DNA of 64,000 bases, taken from assembly GCA_963721065.1 (NCBI GenBank), contig CAVRHO010000001.1, positions 682,001 through 746,000 of the forward strand, given 5' to 3'. The position numbers and the translations under genes were made by a program. The notes below the pieces were generated by a model. That model saw nothing but the letters and a program-made list of their open reading frames with translations, was not told where the DNA came from and did no database searches. Origin of the DNA: CAWBLP01 sp963721065. Lineage in GTDB: Bacteria > Pseudomonadota > Alphaproteobacteria > Acetobacterales > Acetobacteraceae. Below are positions 26,264-34,941 of this stretch, one piece after another; within the stretch, counting starts at the first letter, position 1, and each line of letters begins with the position of its first letter.

Positions 26264-27676
26264 TCAGCGAGACTGGTATGAGACCGAGCTGTCCGAGGCC
26301 CCCATTCCGGCGGCGGGACATCTGCTGCAATTGGCCCCGAGCTGGCGGCTGACGAGCTGACTGCGCAAACGTTGCATCGGCTCTCCCGACCAGATCTCCT
26401 GAAAGCTTTGGCTATACAGGTTGCCCATGGGCGGACCGGAATGCCACCAGCCGCACGGAAAAACCGAACCGTCCGGATCGATGGCCATGAAATGCCACGG
26501 AAACGGGCAGCAGCTCTTGGCTTCGTCCCTGGCAAGCCGTTTGGGCAAACCGTGGGATTCGCGCCCCTGGTCGATATCAGCCAGATGATGGGAATCGTGT
26601 TTCCGCGCCGGCCTGTTGTGCCCGGTAAAATTGATGCCGACCTGGCGTGTCCGTGGAAGAACAACATGTATGCCGGCTTGGTCAGCCAACATTATGGACC
26701 TGTCAACATACTCCTTGAATCCATCCAAATTCGTCTGCAGGGATTCGCTGATGGTTCCCAACCGGTCGTACGGAACAACGTGCGTCAGATACACCACTTC
26801 CGCCTTCAACTCCGCTGCAAGTTCCATGAATTGCGGCAATTCCTGGATGTTCGACCGCATCATCACAAACGATAAATGAATCCGGGGCCGGCTGCTCCCA
26901 TGGGCCACCTTCAGGTCCCTGAGGGACTTCAGATTGCCCACGACCGTGTCCCATTTCGCCCCGCGCCGAATGCGCTCAAACGTCTGTTTCGTGCCCGCAT
27001 CAAGCGAGACATTGATTTCGTCGAGACCTGAGTCGATGAGGGCTTCGGACAGCGCGGGCCTCAGCTTCATCGCGTTCGTGCTGAAATAGACATTCGGGAC
27101 ACGGAATCCCTTGGCGATCTGGACGAAGGACAGGAGATTCGGATTCAAGGTCGGTTCGGTGCCGAACAGCAGCCCCAGATGCGTGGCCCAGCAGAACATC
27201 TCCTCCGCCCAGCGCAGGAAGGTCTCCTTGCTGAGATCTTTCCGTTTACGGCTTCCGATGGCCGGGTCGCTGAAGGGGCACATCAGGCACCGGATATTGC
27301 ATTGGTTTGTGATATCCATCTCGATCTTGAGCGGCCTTATCGCAAGCCGGGCGCGCCCGGCGCCGCCAACGCCAAGCACGGAGATCGCTTCGTCGTCGCT
27401 GCTGCAAGTGCCCCGGAACGCCTGCACGTGACTGTAGATTTGTGGTTGCGTTGGTTCTTGCGCAAACAGGAGACGATAGGCAGTTCGCACCTCCTCGACC
27501 GCGGGTCCGACAATCATCCGGTATTCCGGACTTGCGTATGCCGTGTCGATCAGGCCGGCGAGGTCTGTTTGCCCGTTACTCAGAAGACCGACGTCATGAC
27601 CAACCTCATCCGTATTTGCTGGTCTGCACAGTACCGTTCGATAAACCTGGTCAACCAGCGTCGGAAGAGGCGTCAT
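26264..27676 (-). CDS. radical SAM/SPASM protein with N-terminal DUF4214-like segment
   Basis: A 470-residue protein. Residues 1-60 (DQVYRTVLCRPANTDEVG...IDTAYASPEYR) look like a DUF4214 module, with a second partial copy (YRLLFAQEPTQPQIYSHVQAF) after it. The radical SAM core starts at about 115: KIEMDITNQCNIRCLMCPF gives the CxxxCxxC [4Fe-4S] site at C126/C130/C133. A C-terminal SPASM/twitch region has CCPFPWHF, FPCGWW and CSRCPA cysteines for auxiliary clusters. SPASM enzymes usually modify peptides or carbohydrates; DUF4214 often accompanies glycan or secreted-protein systems. Base composition is clearly less GC-rich than neighbours, and no strong ribosome site is seen. This suggests acquired DNA without its partner genes. 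Confidence 0.85.
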   Translation of the reverse strand: MTPLPTLVDQVYRTVLCRPANTDEVGHDVGLLSNGQTDLAGLIDTAYASPEYRMIVGPAVEEVRTAYRLLFAQEPTQPQIYSHVQAFRGTCSSDDEAISVLGVGGAGRARLAIRPLKIEMDITNQCNIRCLMCPFSDPAIGSRKRKDLSKETFLRWAEEMFCWATHLGLLFGTEPTLNPNLLSFVQIAKGFRVPNVYFSTNAMKLRPALSEALIDSGLDEINVSLDAGTKQTFERIRRGAKWDTVVGNLKSLRDLKVAHGSSRPRIHLSFVMMRSNIQELPQFMELAAELKAEVVYLTHVVPYDRLGTISESLQTNLDGFKEYVDRSIMLADQAGIHVVLPRTRQVGINFTGHNRPARKHDSHHLADIDQGRESHGLPKRLARDEAKSCCPFPWHFMAIDPDGSVFPCGWWHSGPPMGNLYSQSFQEIWSGEPMQRLRSQLVSRQLGANCSRCPAAGMGASDSSVSYQSR

Positions 27677-27821
27677 GCGGATAGGCCTGTGGCAGGGAAG
27701 AAGCGCACTACGCCAACGTTTCTACCCCGGCCATATCGGCTCCGCCAACCCGTTCGGCCTCGGAGGGCGGTGCCGGGCTCGCGGGAACGAGAAAGCCCCA
27801 CCCTGCGCATTGAAGCTTCAC

Positions 27822-27929
27822 TTAAAGCAGGATGATCAGATACGCCAGCACGACCAGAATGATGAAGCCAAGCGGACTCGTTGCGACCCGTATCAGGTCC
27901 GCCCGCGTTGGCAATGATCCCTTGGCCAT
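27822..27929 (-). CDS. small single-TM protein (35 aa)
   Basis: A micro-ORF starting MAKGSLPTRADLIRVATSPL and ending in a hydrophobic run GFIILVVLAYLIILL, i.e. a short polar head and one membrane helix at the very C-terminus. GGGAGAG stands about six bases before the ATG, which is good support for translation. A longer upstream frame (to 28034) has no support. It lies in the lower-GC spacer upstream of the radical SAM gene, on the same strand. No family was recognised. Confidence 0.5.
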   Translation of the reverse strand: MAKGSLPTRADLIRVATSPLGFIILVVLAYLIILL

Positions 27930-27982
27930 GACAAACTCTCCCGATGTTGCGTCGCAGAATAGCGGCTCTGAGGTTTCCTGTG

Positions 27983-28096
27983 TCAGGCAGCAGGCAATCG
28001 CATGGGCCGGACGGCGTCCATGTTGCGTTGGCATGCCTCGATCACGTCCCGAGGCGTCCCGTCCCGAAGCGTCAACTGTTCCACCAGCGGGTGCAT
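27983..28096 (-). CDS. small hypothetical protein (37 aa)
   Basis: A short frame MHPLVEQLTLRDGTPRDVIE... ending NMDAVRPMRLPAA. GAGAGGAG lies six bases before the ATG. Same strand and 53 bp upstream of the 35-residue membrane micro-ORF, so the two could be co-translated. No domain was recognised. Composition is not that of a random GC-rich frame, but evidence is limited to the ribosome site. Confidence 0.35.
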   Translation of the reverse strand: MHPLVEQLTLRDGTPRDVIEACQRNMDAVRPMRLPAA

Positions 28097-28207
28097 GGCG
28101 ACTCCTCTCGCAAAGGCGGCCCGCTCACGCCCCTGCGCACCGCAAGCTTCCCTGTAGCACGGAGTCGGCCGCCGGATTACTCTGTCCGGTGCACAGGAGG
28201 ACACGCC

Positions 28208-28774
28208 ATGGATGCAGATGCCGTCAGGGCCATGGGCCGGCCGACCGGCCTGCCGTTCAAGCTGAACCGGATCGGCCATATCGCGCTGTACGTGCAGGAC
28301 CTTCAGCGCTCGGCCCAATTCTACACCGAAGTGCTGGGATTCCAGATCTCCGACGTCTATGCCGGGAACGAGCTGCCCGGCGGCGCGGTGTTCATCCGCC
28401 TGAACGCCGACCACCACGGCATCGCGCTGTTCCAGGCCACCAAGGAGTACCGGCCCGGCGCCGGCCTGCACCACATGGCGTTCGAGGTCTCCTCCCTGGA
28501 TGAGGTCCTGCGGGTGCGCGACCACCTGCGCAGGCACGACGTGCCGATCCATTTCGAGGGCCGCCGCCGTGCCGGCGTGCAACTGGCGGTGGAGTTCCAG
28601 GACCCGGACGGCCACAACCTGGAAATCTATTGGGGCATCGACCAGATCGGCTCGGAGGGCAAGGTGCGCCCGCCCGAACAGTGGAAGGGCGCGGCCAGCC
28701 TGGAAGCGGCGATCGCCGACCCCGTGATCGGCCAGGACACCACGGTGCAGGACAAAACGCTGCTACGTGCCTGA
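28208..28774 (+). CDS. VOC-family protein, catechol-2,3-dioxygenase-like
   Basis: A 188-residue single-unit extradiol-type VOC protein. Seen: LNRIGHIALYVQDLQRSAQFYTEVLGFQISD (first metal-ligand His), GLHHMAFEVSSLDEVLRVRDHL (second His) and VEFQDPDGHNLEIYWGIDQIG (final Glu). The pattern is closer to ring-cleavage dioxygenases than to glyoxalase I. AGGAGG is seven bases before the ATG at 28208. No aromatic-degradation genes flank it, so the substrate is unknown. Confidence 0.84.
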   Translation: MDADAVRAMGRPTGLPFKLNRIGHIALYVQDLQRSAQFYTEVLGFQISDVYAGNELPGGAVFIRLNADHHGIALFQATKEYRPGAGLHHMAFEVSSLDEVLRVRDHLRRHDVPIHFEGRRRAGVQLAVEFQDPDGHNLEIYWGIDQIGSEGKVRPPEQWKGAASLEAAIADPVIGQDTTVQDKTLLRA

Positions 28775-28832
28775 CCGGGCCCGGGCGCGGACCGAACCGG
28801 CGCCCGGCGGCGATCGTTGCTAAGGAATGCAG

Positions 28833-29609
28833 ATGGGATACTGGGGCAAGGTGATCGGTGGCGTGGCGGGCTTCGCCGTGGGCGGCCCGTTCGGCGCAGT
28901 CGTGGGCGCCGCATTCGGCCACGCCGCGGATACCGGGGCCACCGGCAATCTGCGCCTGCCGTTCGGCGGGCAGGGGGCCTTCAACCCCGCCCGCCTCGCC
29001 GCCATGCTGGGCGGGCGCGACCAGTTGTTCTCGGTCGTCGTGGTGATGCTGTCCGCCAAGCTGGCCAAGTGCGACGGGCCGGTGAAGCGGGAGGAAATCG
29101 ACGCCTTCAAGCGCCAGTTCCGCATCCCGCCCCATGCGGTGCGCGACATCGGCCGCCTGTTCGACCAGGCGCGCGAGGATGCGGAAAACTTCGAGCCCTA
29201 CGCCCGCCAGCTCGGCCAGGCCTTCGCCGACAACCGCGGCATGCTGGAAGACGTGCTGGGTGCGCTGTTCGCCCTGGCGCGCGCCGACGGGCCGGTGAAC
29301 CGGGCCGAGCAGTCGTTTTTGATGCGGGTGCATCGGGCGTTCGGGCTGGATGAGGCGGCCTGGGACCGCGCCCGCGGCGGTGTCCCGCGCGCGGCAGCGG
29401 ACGGCCCGGATCCCTACGTCGTCCTGGGCGTCCCGCGCTCGGCCGGGCTGGAGGATATCCGTGCCGCCTGGAAGCGCCTGATGCGGGAAAACCACCCGGA
29501 CAGCCTGGCCTCCCGCGGGGTTCCGCCGGAGTTCATCGCCCGCGCCAACGAGAAAGTGGCCCGGATCAACGCCGCCTGGGACCGGGTGAAGCGGGAACGC
29601 GGGCATTGA
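28833..29609 (+). CDS. TerB-DnaJ domain protein (DjlA-like co-chaperone)
   Basis: A 258-residue protein. A glycine-rich hydrophobic N-terminus (MGYWGKVIGGVAGFAVGGPF...GAAFGH) resembles the membrane anchor of DjlA. Residues about 60-165 form a TerB-like helical domain (LFSVVVVMLSAKLAKCDGPVKREEIDAFKRQF). The C-terminal J domain has DPYVVLGVPRSAGLEDIRAAWKRLMRENHPDSL with the HPD motif that stimulates DnaK ATPase. AAGGA sits six bases before the ATG at 28833. The stop overlaps the TTG start of the downstream amidase, indicating translational coupling. Confidence 0.9.
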   Translation: MGYWGKVIGGVAGFAVGGPFGAVVGAAFGHAADTGATGNLRLPFGGQGAFNPARLAAMLGGRDQLFSVVVVMLSAKLAKCDGPVKREEIDAFKRQFRIPPHAVRDIGRLFDQAREDAENFEPYARQLGQAFADNRGMLEDVLGALFALARADGPVNRAEQSFLMRVHRAFGLDEAAWDRARGGVPRAAADGPDPYVVLGVPRSAGLEDIRAAWKRLMRENHPDSLASRGVPPEFIARANEKVARINAAWDRVKRERGH

Positions 29610-30391
29610 GCCACCGCCCGGATCGCAGCCCCTACGCCCCTCCCGCCGTCCTCCTTCCCATCCGCGATCTCCCGAGCCCGAACTGCGACGACCGGCCCGC
29701 CGGCACGCCGGTTGACGTCCTGTTGCTGCACTACACGGGTATGCGCAGCGCCCGGGCGGCGATCGACCGGCTGCGCGATCCCGAGGCGCGCGTGTCCGCC
29801 CACTACGTTGTGGACGAGGACGGCGCCGTGCTGCGCCTGGTGCCCGAAGCCCGCCGCGCCTGGCATGCCGGCGTGTCGTACTGGCGCGGCCACGCCGACC
29901 TGAACGCACGGTCCATCGGCATCGAAATCGTCAACCCCGGCCACGAATGGGGCTACCGCGACTTCCCGGCCCTGCAGATGGCGGCGGTCTGCGACCTGTG
30001 CCTGGACATACTGGCCCGCCACCCGGTCCCGCCGCGCAACGTAATCGCGCACAGCGACGTGGCGCCCGACCGCAAGCAGGACCCGGGAGAGCGGTTCGAC
30101 TGGGAAGGACTGGCCCAAAACGGCGTTGGATTATGGCCCCAAGGGGTCGCCGACCGCGGCATCCGTGGCGCCCTGCGCGACGCGGCAGACCTGCTGCCGG
30201 TTCGTGACGCCCTGATGAAGATCGGCTACCGCGTCGCGCGCGAAGGCCCTCTGAACGCCGAGCTTGCGGCCGTGTTGCGGGCATTTCAGCGCCATTGGCG
30301 CCCGGAAGCCGTCACGGGTGAGGCGGATATCGGCACCCGGTTCCGCTTGTACGCGGTGGCCGACCTGGTCGCGGCAGAGGCATCGTCCTGA
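29606..30391 (+). CDS. AmpD-type N-acetylmuramoyl-L-alanine amidase
   Basis: A 261-residue zinc amidase that removes peptide from (anhydro)muramoyl fragments in cell-wall recycling. Seen: zinc ligands in VDVLLLHYTGMRSA and NVIAHSDVAPDRKQDPGERFDW, and the general motif SAHYVVDEDGAVLRLVPEARRAWHAG...NARSIGIEIVNPGHEWGY. The C-terminal 70 residues resemble a peptidoglycan-binding (PG_binding_1) module. No signal peptide is visible, consistent with a cytoplasmic AmpD role. The TTG start shares TTGA with the stop of the DnaJ gene. Confidence 0.9.
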   Translation: MSHRPDRSPYAPPAVLLPIRDLPSPNCDDRPAGTPVDVLLLHYTGMRSARAAIDRLRDPEARVSAHYVVDEDGAVLRLVPEARRAWHAGVSYWRGHADLNARSIGIEIVNPGHEWGYRDFPALQMAAVCDLCLDILARHPVPPRNVIAHSDVAPDRKQDPGERFDWEGLAQNGVGLWPQGVADRGIRGALRDAADLLPVRDALMKIGYRVAREGPLNAELAAVLRAFQRHWRPEAVTGEADIGTRFRLYAVADLVAAEASS

Positions 30392-30472
30392 CCGACAGCC
30401 CACCTGCGCGGGCCATGACGCTGAACACCTGACCGTGTGTCAAACGATAGGCGGGTTGGCATTACCCCCCGA
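30392..30472 (+). repeat. dispersed composite repeat, 5'-truncated copy
   Basis: Starts directly at the amidase stop with ccgacagcccacctgcgcgggccatgacgctgaacacctgaccgtgtgtcaaac, followed by gataggcgggttggcattacc. The left palindrome arm is degraded. It separates convergent amidase and methyltransferase genes and overlaps the methyltransferase stop. Confidence 0.75.
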
Positions 30473-31289
30473 CCGGCACGGTGCCGCGGCAAGCCCAGGC
30501 CACGCCGGCCATGGACCGCACGCCATCCGGCCGGTTGGCCACGTAGGCGCGGCGCACGTGGTGCCGCAGCGTTTCACGGGCCGCCTCCACCAGGCCGGCC
30601 ACGTATTTGCCGTGCGGGCCCTCACCGCTGGTGAAGGACGACCAGTAGTCGTCGAAATCCTGGAACTCCATGCGGATCGTCAGGCTCAATTCCTGAACAT
30701 CCCGCAGGCCGGCGCTGCGCCAGGCCTCCGCCAGCTCGCCAGGCCCGTTCAGCGGGCGGAAATAGGGTCGCTCGAGCGTGGGATCGAGCACGCCGGCAAT
30801 GTCCCACAGCATGCGCGTGAATGTCTGTCCGCCGTAATTGTCCCATACGGCGGCTGCCACGACACCGCCTGGCCGGACGACCCGGCGCATCTCGGCGACC
30901 GCGCTGGCTGCATCCGGGATGAAGTGAAGCACCAGTGACGAGCAGGCCAGGTCGAAGGCCGCATCCCCGTAGGGCAGCGACCGGGCATCGCCGACATCGA
31001 ACGTGATGCGCGGGTCGGTGTTGCGCGCGCGGGCGGCCATGACGTAGGCCTCCGTGGCATCGATCCCGGTGACCGTGCGGACAGTCGCGAGCGCGGGCAG
31101 AGCGAAGGTCAGGCTGCCGGTGCCGCACCCGACATCCAGCACCCGGTCACCGTCGGCGACGCCGGCGAAGCGGATCAGCAATGGCGCCAGCCGCGCGCTC
31201 CAGCGGCCCATCAGCCGGTCGTATGCATCGGCGTCCTGAAACCCGGATGCGGCCGGCGTGGCGTTTGCCGGCTCGGATGTCGCTGCCAT
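30462..31289 (-). CDS. class I SAM-dependent methyltransferase
   Basis: A 275-residue methyltransferase. Seen: motif I DRVLDVGCGTGSLTFAL, the acidic loop TVTGIDATEAYV, GDARSLPYGDAAFDLACSSLVLHFIPD (motifs II-III) and MRRVVRPGGVVAAAVWDN. The second half (YWSSFTSGEGPHGKYVAGL) resembles small-molecule methyltransferases of the UbiE/Coq5-like type. The target is unknown. A 451 bp spacer separates it from the divergent acyl-CoA synthetase. Confidence 0.85.
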   Translation of the reverse strand: MAATSEPANATPAASGFQDADAYDRLMGRWSARLAPLLIRFAGVADGDRVLDVGCGTGSLTFALPALATVRTVTGIDATEAYVMAARARNTDPRITFDVGDARSLPYGDAAFDLACSSLVLHFIPDAASAVAEMRRVVRPGGVVAAAVWDNYGGQTFTRMLWDIAGVLDPTLERPYFRPLNGPGELAEAWRSAGLRDVQELSLTIRMEFQDFDDYWSSFTSGEGPHGKYVAGLVEAARETLRHHVRRAYVANRPDGVRSMAGVAWACRGTVPVGG

Positions 31290-31740
31290 TTCACTGACAC
31301 CTTCCGCACGTTGGCTTTAGGTTGCGACTTTTGCCGGTTGTTGGGATGGATGCCTTCAATACTTGCCGCCCGGCCATGATGACGCCGAGCGGTCTGGTTT
31401 GGTCAGCATCGTGAACGGGGGGCTGTCTTGCAAGCGGTGCCGTCGTTGACAGGCGCCAGGCCATTGGCGGGCGGGTCACGCTGCCGGTGTGCGGGTGGTC
31501 CCGCCCGGGGCTTCGCGAGGGAAAGGCGCACCGAACAAGGTGGCGCGACCCGGCGGGACGGGGCGGCTGCTTGCCGGTCGGTGACTCACGGTCCTGTCCC
31601 GGCAATCGAAAATCCGTGTGCTATTGCCAGGCGGAAAGCACGCTGCCTATCGTCAAGAAGCGCCGGTCGAACAGCGGTGATCCGCCAAAGACGAATCCGG
31701 AAAAAAGAGCCAGGCATTTGGCGAACCAGCGGAGGGAGAC
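31290..31740. other. 451 bp divergent spacer
   Basis: The spacer between the divergent methyltransferase and acyl-CoA synthetase genes. No repeat, palindrome or coding frame of substance was seen. It presumably holds both promoters. Confidence 0.5.
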
Positions 31741-33297
31741 ATGAACTGCACACTGGGGCTGCGCCGCGCCTTGCAGGTCAATGCCGGCGGAACCGCCATG
31801 CTGTTCGGGGACCGCCGGCGCACCTGGTCGGACATCGGCGAGCGTGTGTCACGCTTCGCCGGCGCACTCCGTGCAATGGGTGTTGCGGCCGGCGACCGGG
31901 TGGCGGTGCTGATGCTGAACCAGGACCGGTATCTGGAGCTGTACCTGGCTACCGCCTGGGCCGGCGCCGTGATCGTGCCGGTGAACATCCGCTGGAGTGC
32001 GCCGGAGATCGAGGATTCGCTGCGCGACTGCCGTCCCACGGTGATGGTTGTGGATGATACCTTCGCCGAACCAGGCATCCGCATTGCGCAGAGCATCGGC
32101 ACGCTGCGTGTGATCCACGCCGATGACGGCGCAACCCCGGCCGGTGCCGCCAGCTATGAGGCTCTTCTGGCCGCAGCCGATCCCGTGCCCGACGCGATGC
32201 GATCGGGCAACGACCTGGCCGGGATATTCTACACTGGCGGCACCACCGGCCGCTCGAAGGGCGTGATGCTGAGCCACGGCAACCTGATGGCCGATGCGTA
32301 CAACGTGCTCGCCGAAGGACTGCTGCCGGGCGATTCGGTCTATCTGCACGCGGCGCCGATGTTCCATCTGGCGAATGGTGCCGCGATGTACGCACTGATG
32401 CTCAGCGGCGGCACCAACGTGGTGATCCGCGCCTTTGCGCCCGAAGCGGTGATGCAGGCGATCGCCCGCTATCGGGTCAATGAGATCCTTCTGGTCCCCA
32501 CGATGATCCAGATGCTGGTCGATCATCCGGCGCTGCCCGGCTACGACATGTCGTCGGTGCGCCGCATCATGTTCGGGGCCTCTCCGATGAGCGAGGCATT
32601 GCTGGATCGTGCCGTGGCCGCCCTGCCGCAGACGAAATTCGTGCAGGCCTACGGCATGACGGAACTCTCGCCCATCGCGACGATCCTGCATCATGAGGAA
32701 CAGGTGGGCGAGGGACGCAAGCGCGGCCGCCACCGCTCCGGCGGGCGCGCGACATTCGGTGTGGAAATCCGCATCGTTGACGCCGACGACAAGGAGGTGC
32801 CGCGCGGCACGGTGGGGGAGGTGTGCGCGCGCGGCGACGTGGTGATGCAGGGCTACTGGGAACGCCCCGAGGAAACCGCGCGTGCCGTGATCGACGGCTG
32901 GATGCACACCGGCGACGGCGGCTACATGGACCAGGACGGTTTCGTTTACATCGTCGATCGCATCAAGGACATGATCGTGACCGGCGGCGAGAACGTCTAT
33001 TCGGTAGAGGTCGAGAACGCAGTGGCGCAGTTCCCGGCGGTGGCGCAATGCGCGGTGATCGGCATTCCCAGCGAACGATGGGGGGAAGCCGTCCATGCCA
33101 TCGTCGTGCCACGGCCTGGCTCTTCGGTGGATACCGACGCGTTGATCGCGTTCTGTCACCAGCGCATCGCCGGCTACAAGTGTCCGCGCAGCGTCGAGAT
33201 ACGCGATGCGCCGCTGCCGTTGTCGGGTGCCGGCAAGATCCTCAAGCGCGAACTGCGCCAGCAGTTCTGGGGACAGAAGGTGCGGCAGGTGAACTGA
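31741..33297 (+). CDS. AMP-forming acyl-CoA synthetase / fatty-acid-CoA ligase
   Basis: A 518-residue ANL-superfamily enzyme activating a carboxylic acid to its CoA thioester via an acyl-adenylate. Seen: the P-loop LAGIFYTGGTTGRSKGVMLSHGN, the A5 motif QAYGMTELSPIATIL, GWMHTGDGGYMDQDGFVYIVDRIKDMIVTGGENVYSVEVEN (A7-A8), and the catalytic lysine in PLPLSGAGKILKREL. GGAGGGAG precedes the ATG. Family members accept long-chain or aromatic acids; the substrate cannot be chosen from sequence. It is followed 208 bp later by the GrdB-like gene. Confidence 0.88.
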   Translation: MNCTLGLRRALQVNAGGTAMLFGDRRRTWSDIGERVSRFAGALRAMGVAAGDRVAVLMLNQDRYLELYLATAWAGAVIVPVNIRWSAPEIEDSLRDCRPTVMVVDDTFAEPGIRIAQSIGTLRVIHADDGATPAGAASYEALLAAADPVPDAMRSGNDLAGIFYTGGTTGRSKGVMLSHGNLMADAYNVLAEGLLPGDSVYLHAAPMFHLANGAAMYALMLSGGTNVVIRAFAPEAVMQAIARYRVNEILLVPTMIQMLVDHPALPGYDMSSVRRIMFGASPMSEALLDRAVAALPQTKFVQAYGMTELSPIATILHHEEQVGEGRKRGRHRSGGRATFGVEIRIVDADDKEVPRGTVGEVCARGDVVMQGYWERPEETARAVIDGWMHTGDGGYMDQDGFVYIVDRIKDMIVTGGENVYSVEVENAVAQFPAVAQCAVIGIPSERWGEAVHAIVVPRPGSSVDTDALIAFCHQRIAGYKCPRSVEIRDAPLPLSGAGKILKRELRQQFWGQKVRQVN

Positions 33298-33505
33298 CGG
33301 CACGGCTTGCGTGCTCGTCCCGCGGCTCACCGCAAATTATCCGTCGTGACCGACCGAGGGACAAGGTAACGTCCAATACCGCATCACGTGCGGCGCGCGG
33401 TGCCTGGATGCGACGGGCGTCGTCCCGGCCGCGCGCGACCCGGCGGTTGACACCGCATCCCGCCGCGCTTGAGTTAGCCGATCACCCGCGCCACGGAGGC
33501 CCGCC

Positions 33506-34447
33506 ATGGACCAGGACGATCTCGACACCCGCCTCGGCTTCGCGCCGGATTTCGACGCGCCGATCCCCTACATGGCGCGCACCCGCGCCTACTACACCGC
33601 GATCGGCTACACCACGCCGTATCGCTGGGCGCACCACATCGCGGCGCCGTTCACGCCGCTGCGCAAGCCCCTGGCTAAGGCACGCGTGGCGATCATCACC
33701 ACCGCGGCGCCGTACCGGCCCGACAAGGGCGACCAGGGCCCCGGTGCGGCCTACAACGGCGGTGCCAAGTTCTATGAGGTGTATTCCGGTGATACCGCGC
33801 AGGATCACGACCTGCGCATCTCCCACATCGGCTACGACCGCGTGCACACCACCGCCACCGACAGCGGCACCTGGTTCCCGCTGCCGGCCTTGCGGCGGGC
33901 CGCGGCGGCCGGGCGGATCGGCGAAGTGGCGGCGCGCTTCCACGGTGCCCCCACCAACCGCAGCCACCGCGTGACGGTGGAGACCGACGCGCCGGAGATC
34001 CTGCGCCGCTGCCGCGAGGACCAGGTCGATGCCGCCGTGCTGGTGCCGAACTGCCCGGTCTGCCACCAGACCGTCAGCCTGACCGCCCGCCACCTGGAGG
34101 CGAACGGCATCCCCACCGTGGTGATGGGCTGCGCCAAGGACATCGTGGAGCACGCCGCCGTCGCGCGCTTCCTGTTCAGCGACTTCCCGCTGGGCAACAG
34201 CGCCGGCAAGCCGCAGGACGTGGGGTCGCAGGACCAGACCCTGGAACTGGCGCTGCGCCTGCTGGAAAGCGCCGTCGGCCCGCAGACCACGATGCAGTCG
34301 CCGCTGCGCTGGGCGGAGGACGGAAGCTGGAAGCTGGACTACCTGAACCTGGAGCGGATCGGGGAGGAGGAACTCGCCCGTCGCCGCGCCGAATTCGACA
34401 AGCAGAAGGAGATCGCGCGGGGGCTCCGCGTGGGCAAGGCGGCCTGA
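33506..34447 (+). CDS. glycine/sarcosine/betaine reductase selenoprotein B-like protein
   Basis: A 313-residue relative of the GrdB-type component of amino-acid reductases, as commonly found in aerobes without a complete reductase. Seen: PIPYMARTRAYYTAIGYTTPYRWAHH, ARVAIITTAAPYRPDKGDQG, the redox-like LVPNCPVCHQTVSLTARHLEANGIPTVVMGCAKD and FSDFPLGNSAGKP. A CPVC pair stands in the region where anaerobic proteins use a selenocysteine-containing site; there is no in-frame TGA. GGAGG is six bases before the ATG. The physiological reaction in this setting is unknown. Confidence 0.75.
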   Translation: MDQDDLDTRLGFAPDFDAPIPYMARTRAYYTAIGYTTPYRWAHHIAAPFTPLRKPLAKARVAIITTAAPYRPDKGDQGPGAAYNGGAKFYEVYSGDTAQDHDLRISHIGYDRVHTTATDSGTWFPLPALRRAAAAGRIGEVAARFHGAPTNRSHRVTVETDAPEILRRCREDQVDAAVLVPNCPVCHQTVSLTARHLEANGIPTVVMGCAKDIVEHAAVARFLFSDFPLGNSAGKPQDVGSQDQTLELALRLLESAVGPQTTMQSPLRWAEDGSWKLDYLNLERIGEEELARRRAEFDKQKEIARGLRVGKAA

Positions 34448-34941
34448 CCGCCGGCTTTCCGCGCGCCGGGGAGCGGCGCGGGGGTGTGAATTGGCGGGCA
34501 AAGGGGCGGCGCGTGTGCCCGGCTGGTGTTCCGGCCGGGCCTCCGGCGTGCGGCTGGCTGGTGTTCCGGCCCGGCCTGCGGCGTGCGCCTGGCTGATATT
34601 CCGGCCCGGCCTACGGTGTCGTGGCGGGCGCAAGCCCGCTTTCCATGACTTCGTCCTGCCGACGGCACCCGTATCTGACTGAGACTTCCGTTACCGCATG
34701 GACCGAGATGCGTTCCGCACGACAAGGTCGTGGGTGGCGGGCCTTCGCCCGCCACGACGCGGTACGTGCTGGCCACGACGCTCTACGACGTGCTGCCGCG
34801 ACGCTGTACGTGCTGCCACGACGCTGTACGTGCTGCATGACGCTGTACATCCCGCCACGAGGCTGTGCGTGCTGCCTTCGCCAAATGACGCGGTGATTTC
34901 GCGCAAGGCCGGGGCCACCATCGTGGTCCCTCTCGTCTCGT
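34448..34941. repeat. repeat-filled intergenic region with two minisatellites
   Basis: An array of three approximately 35 bp units (34513-34619: gtgcccggctggtgttccgg... and variants) is followed by a degenerate dispersed-repeat relative (34620-34755). That relative includes ggtcgtgggtggcgggccttcgcccgccacgac, a stem-loop. A 20 bp array of CGACGCTGTACGTGCTGCCA units follows from about 34754 to 34881. No gene was recognised. Confidence 0.75.

Noticed and set aside
24663..26330. A 555-codon minus-strand frame opposite the deacylase
   Set aside because: Histidine/arginine-rich antisense of a zinc amidohydrolase gene.
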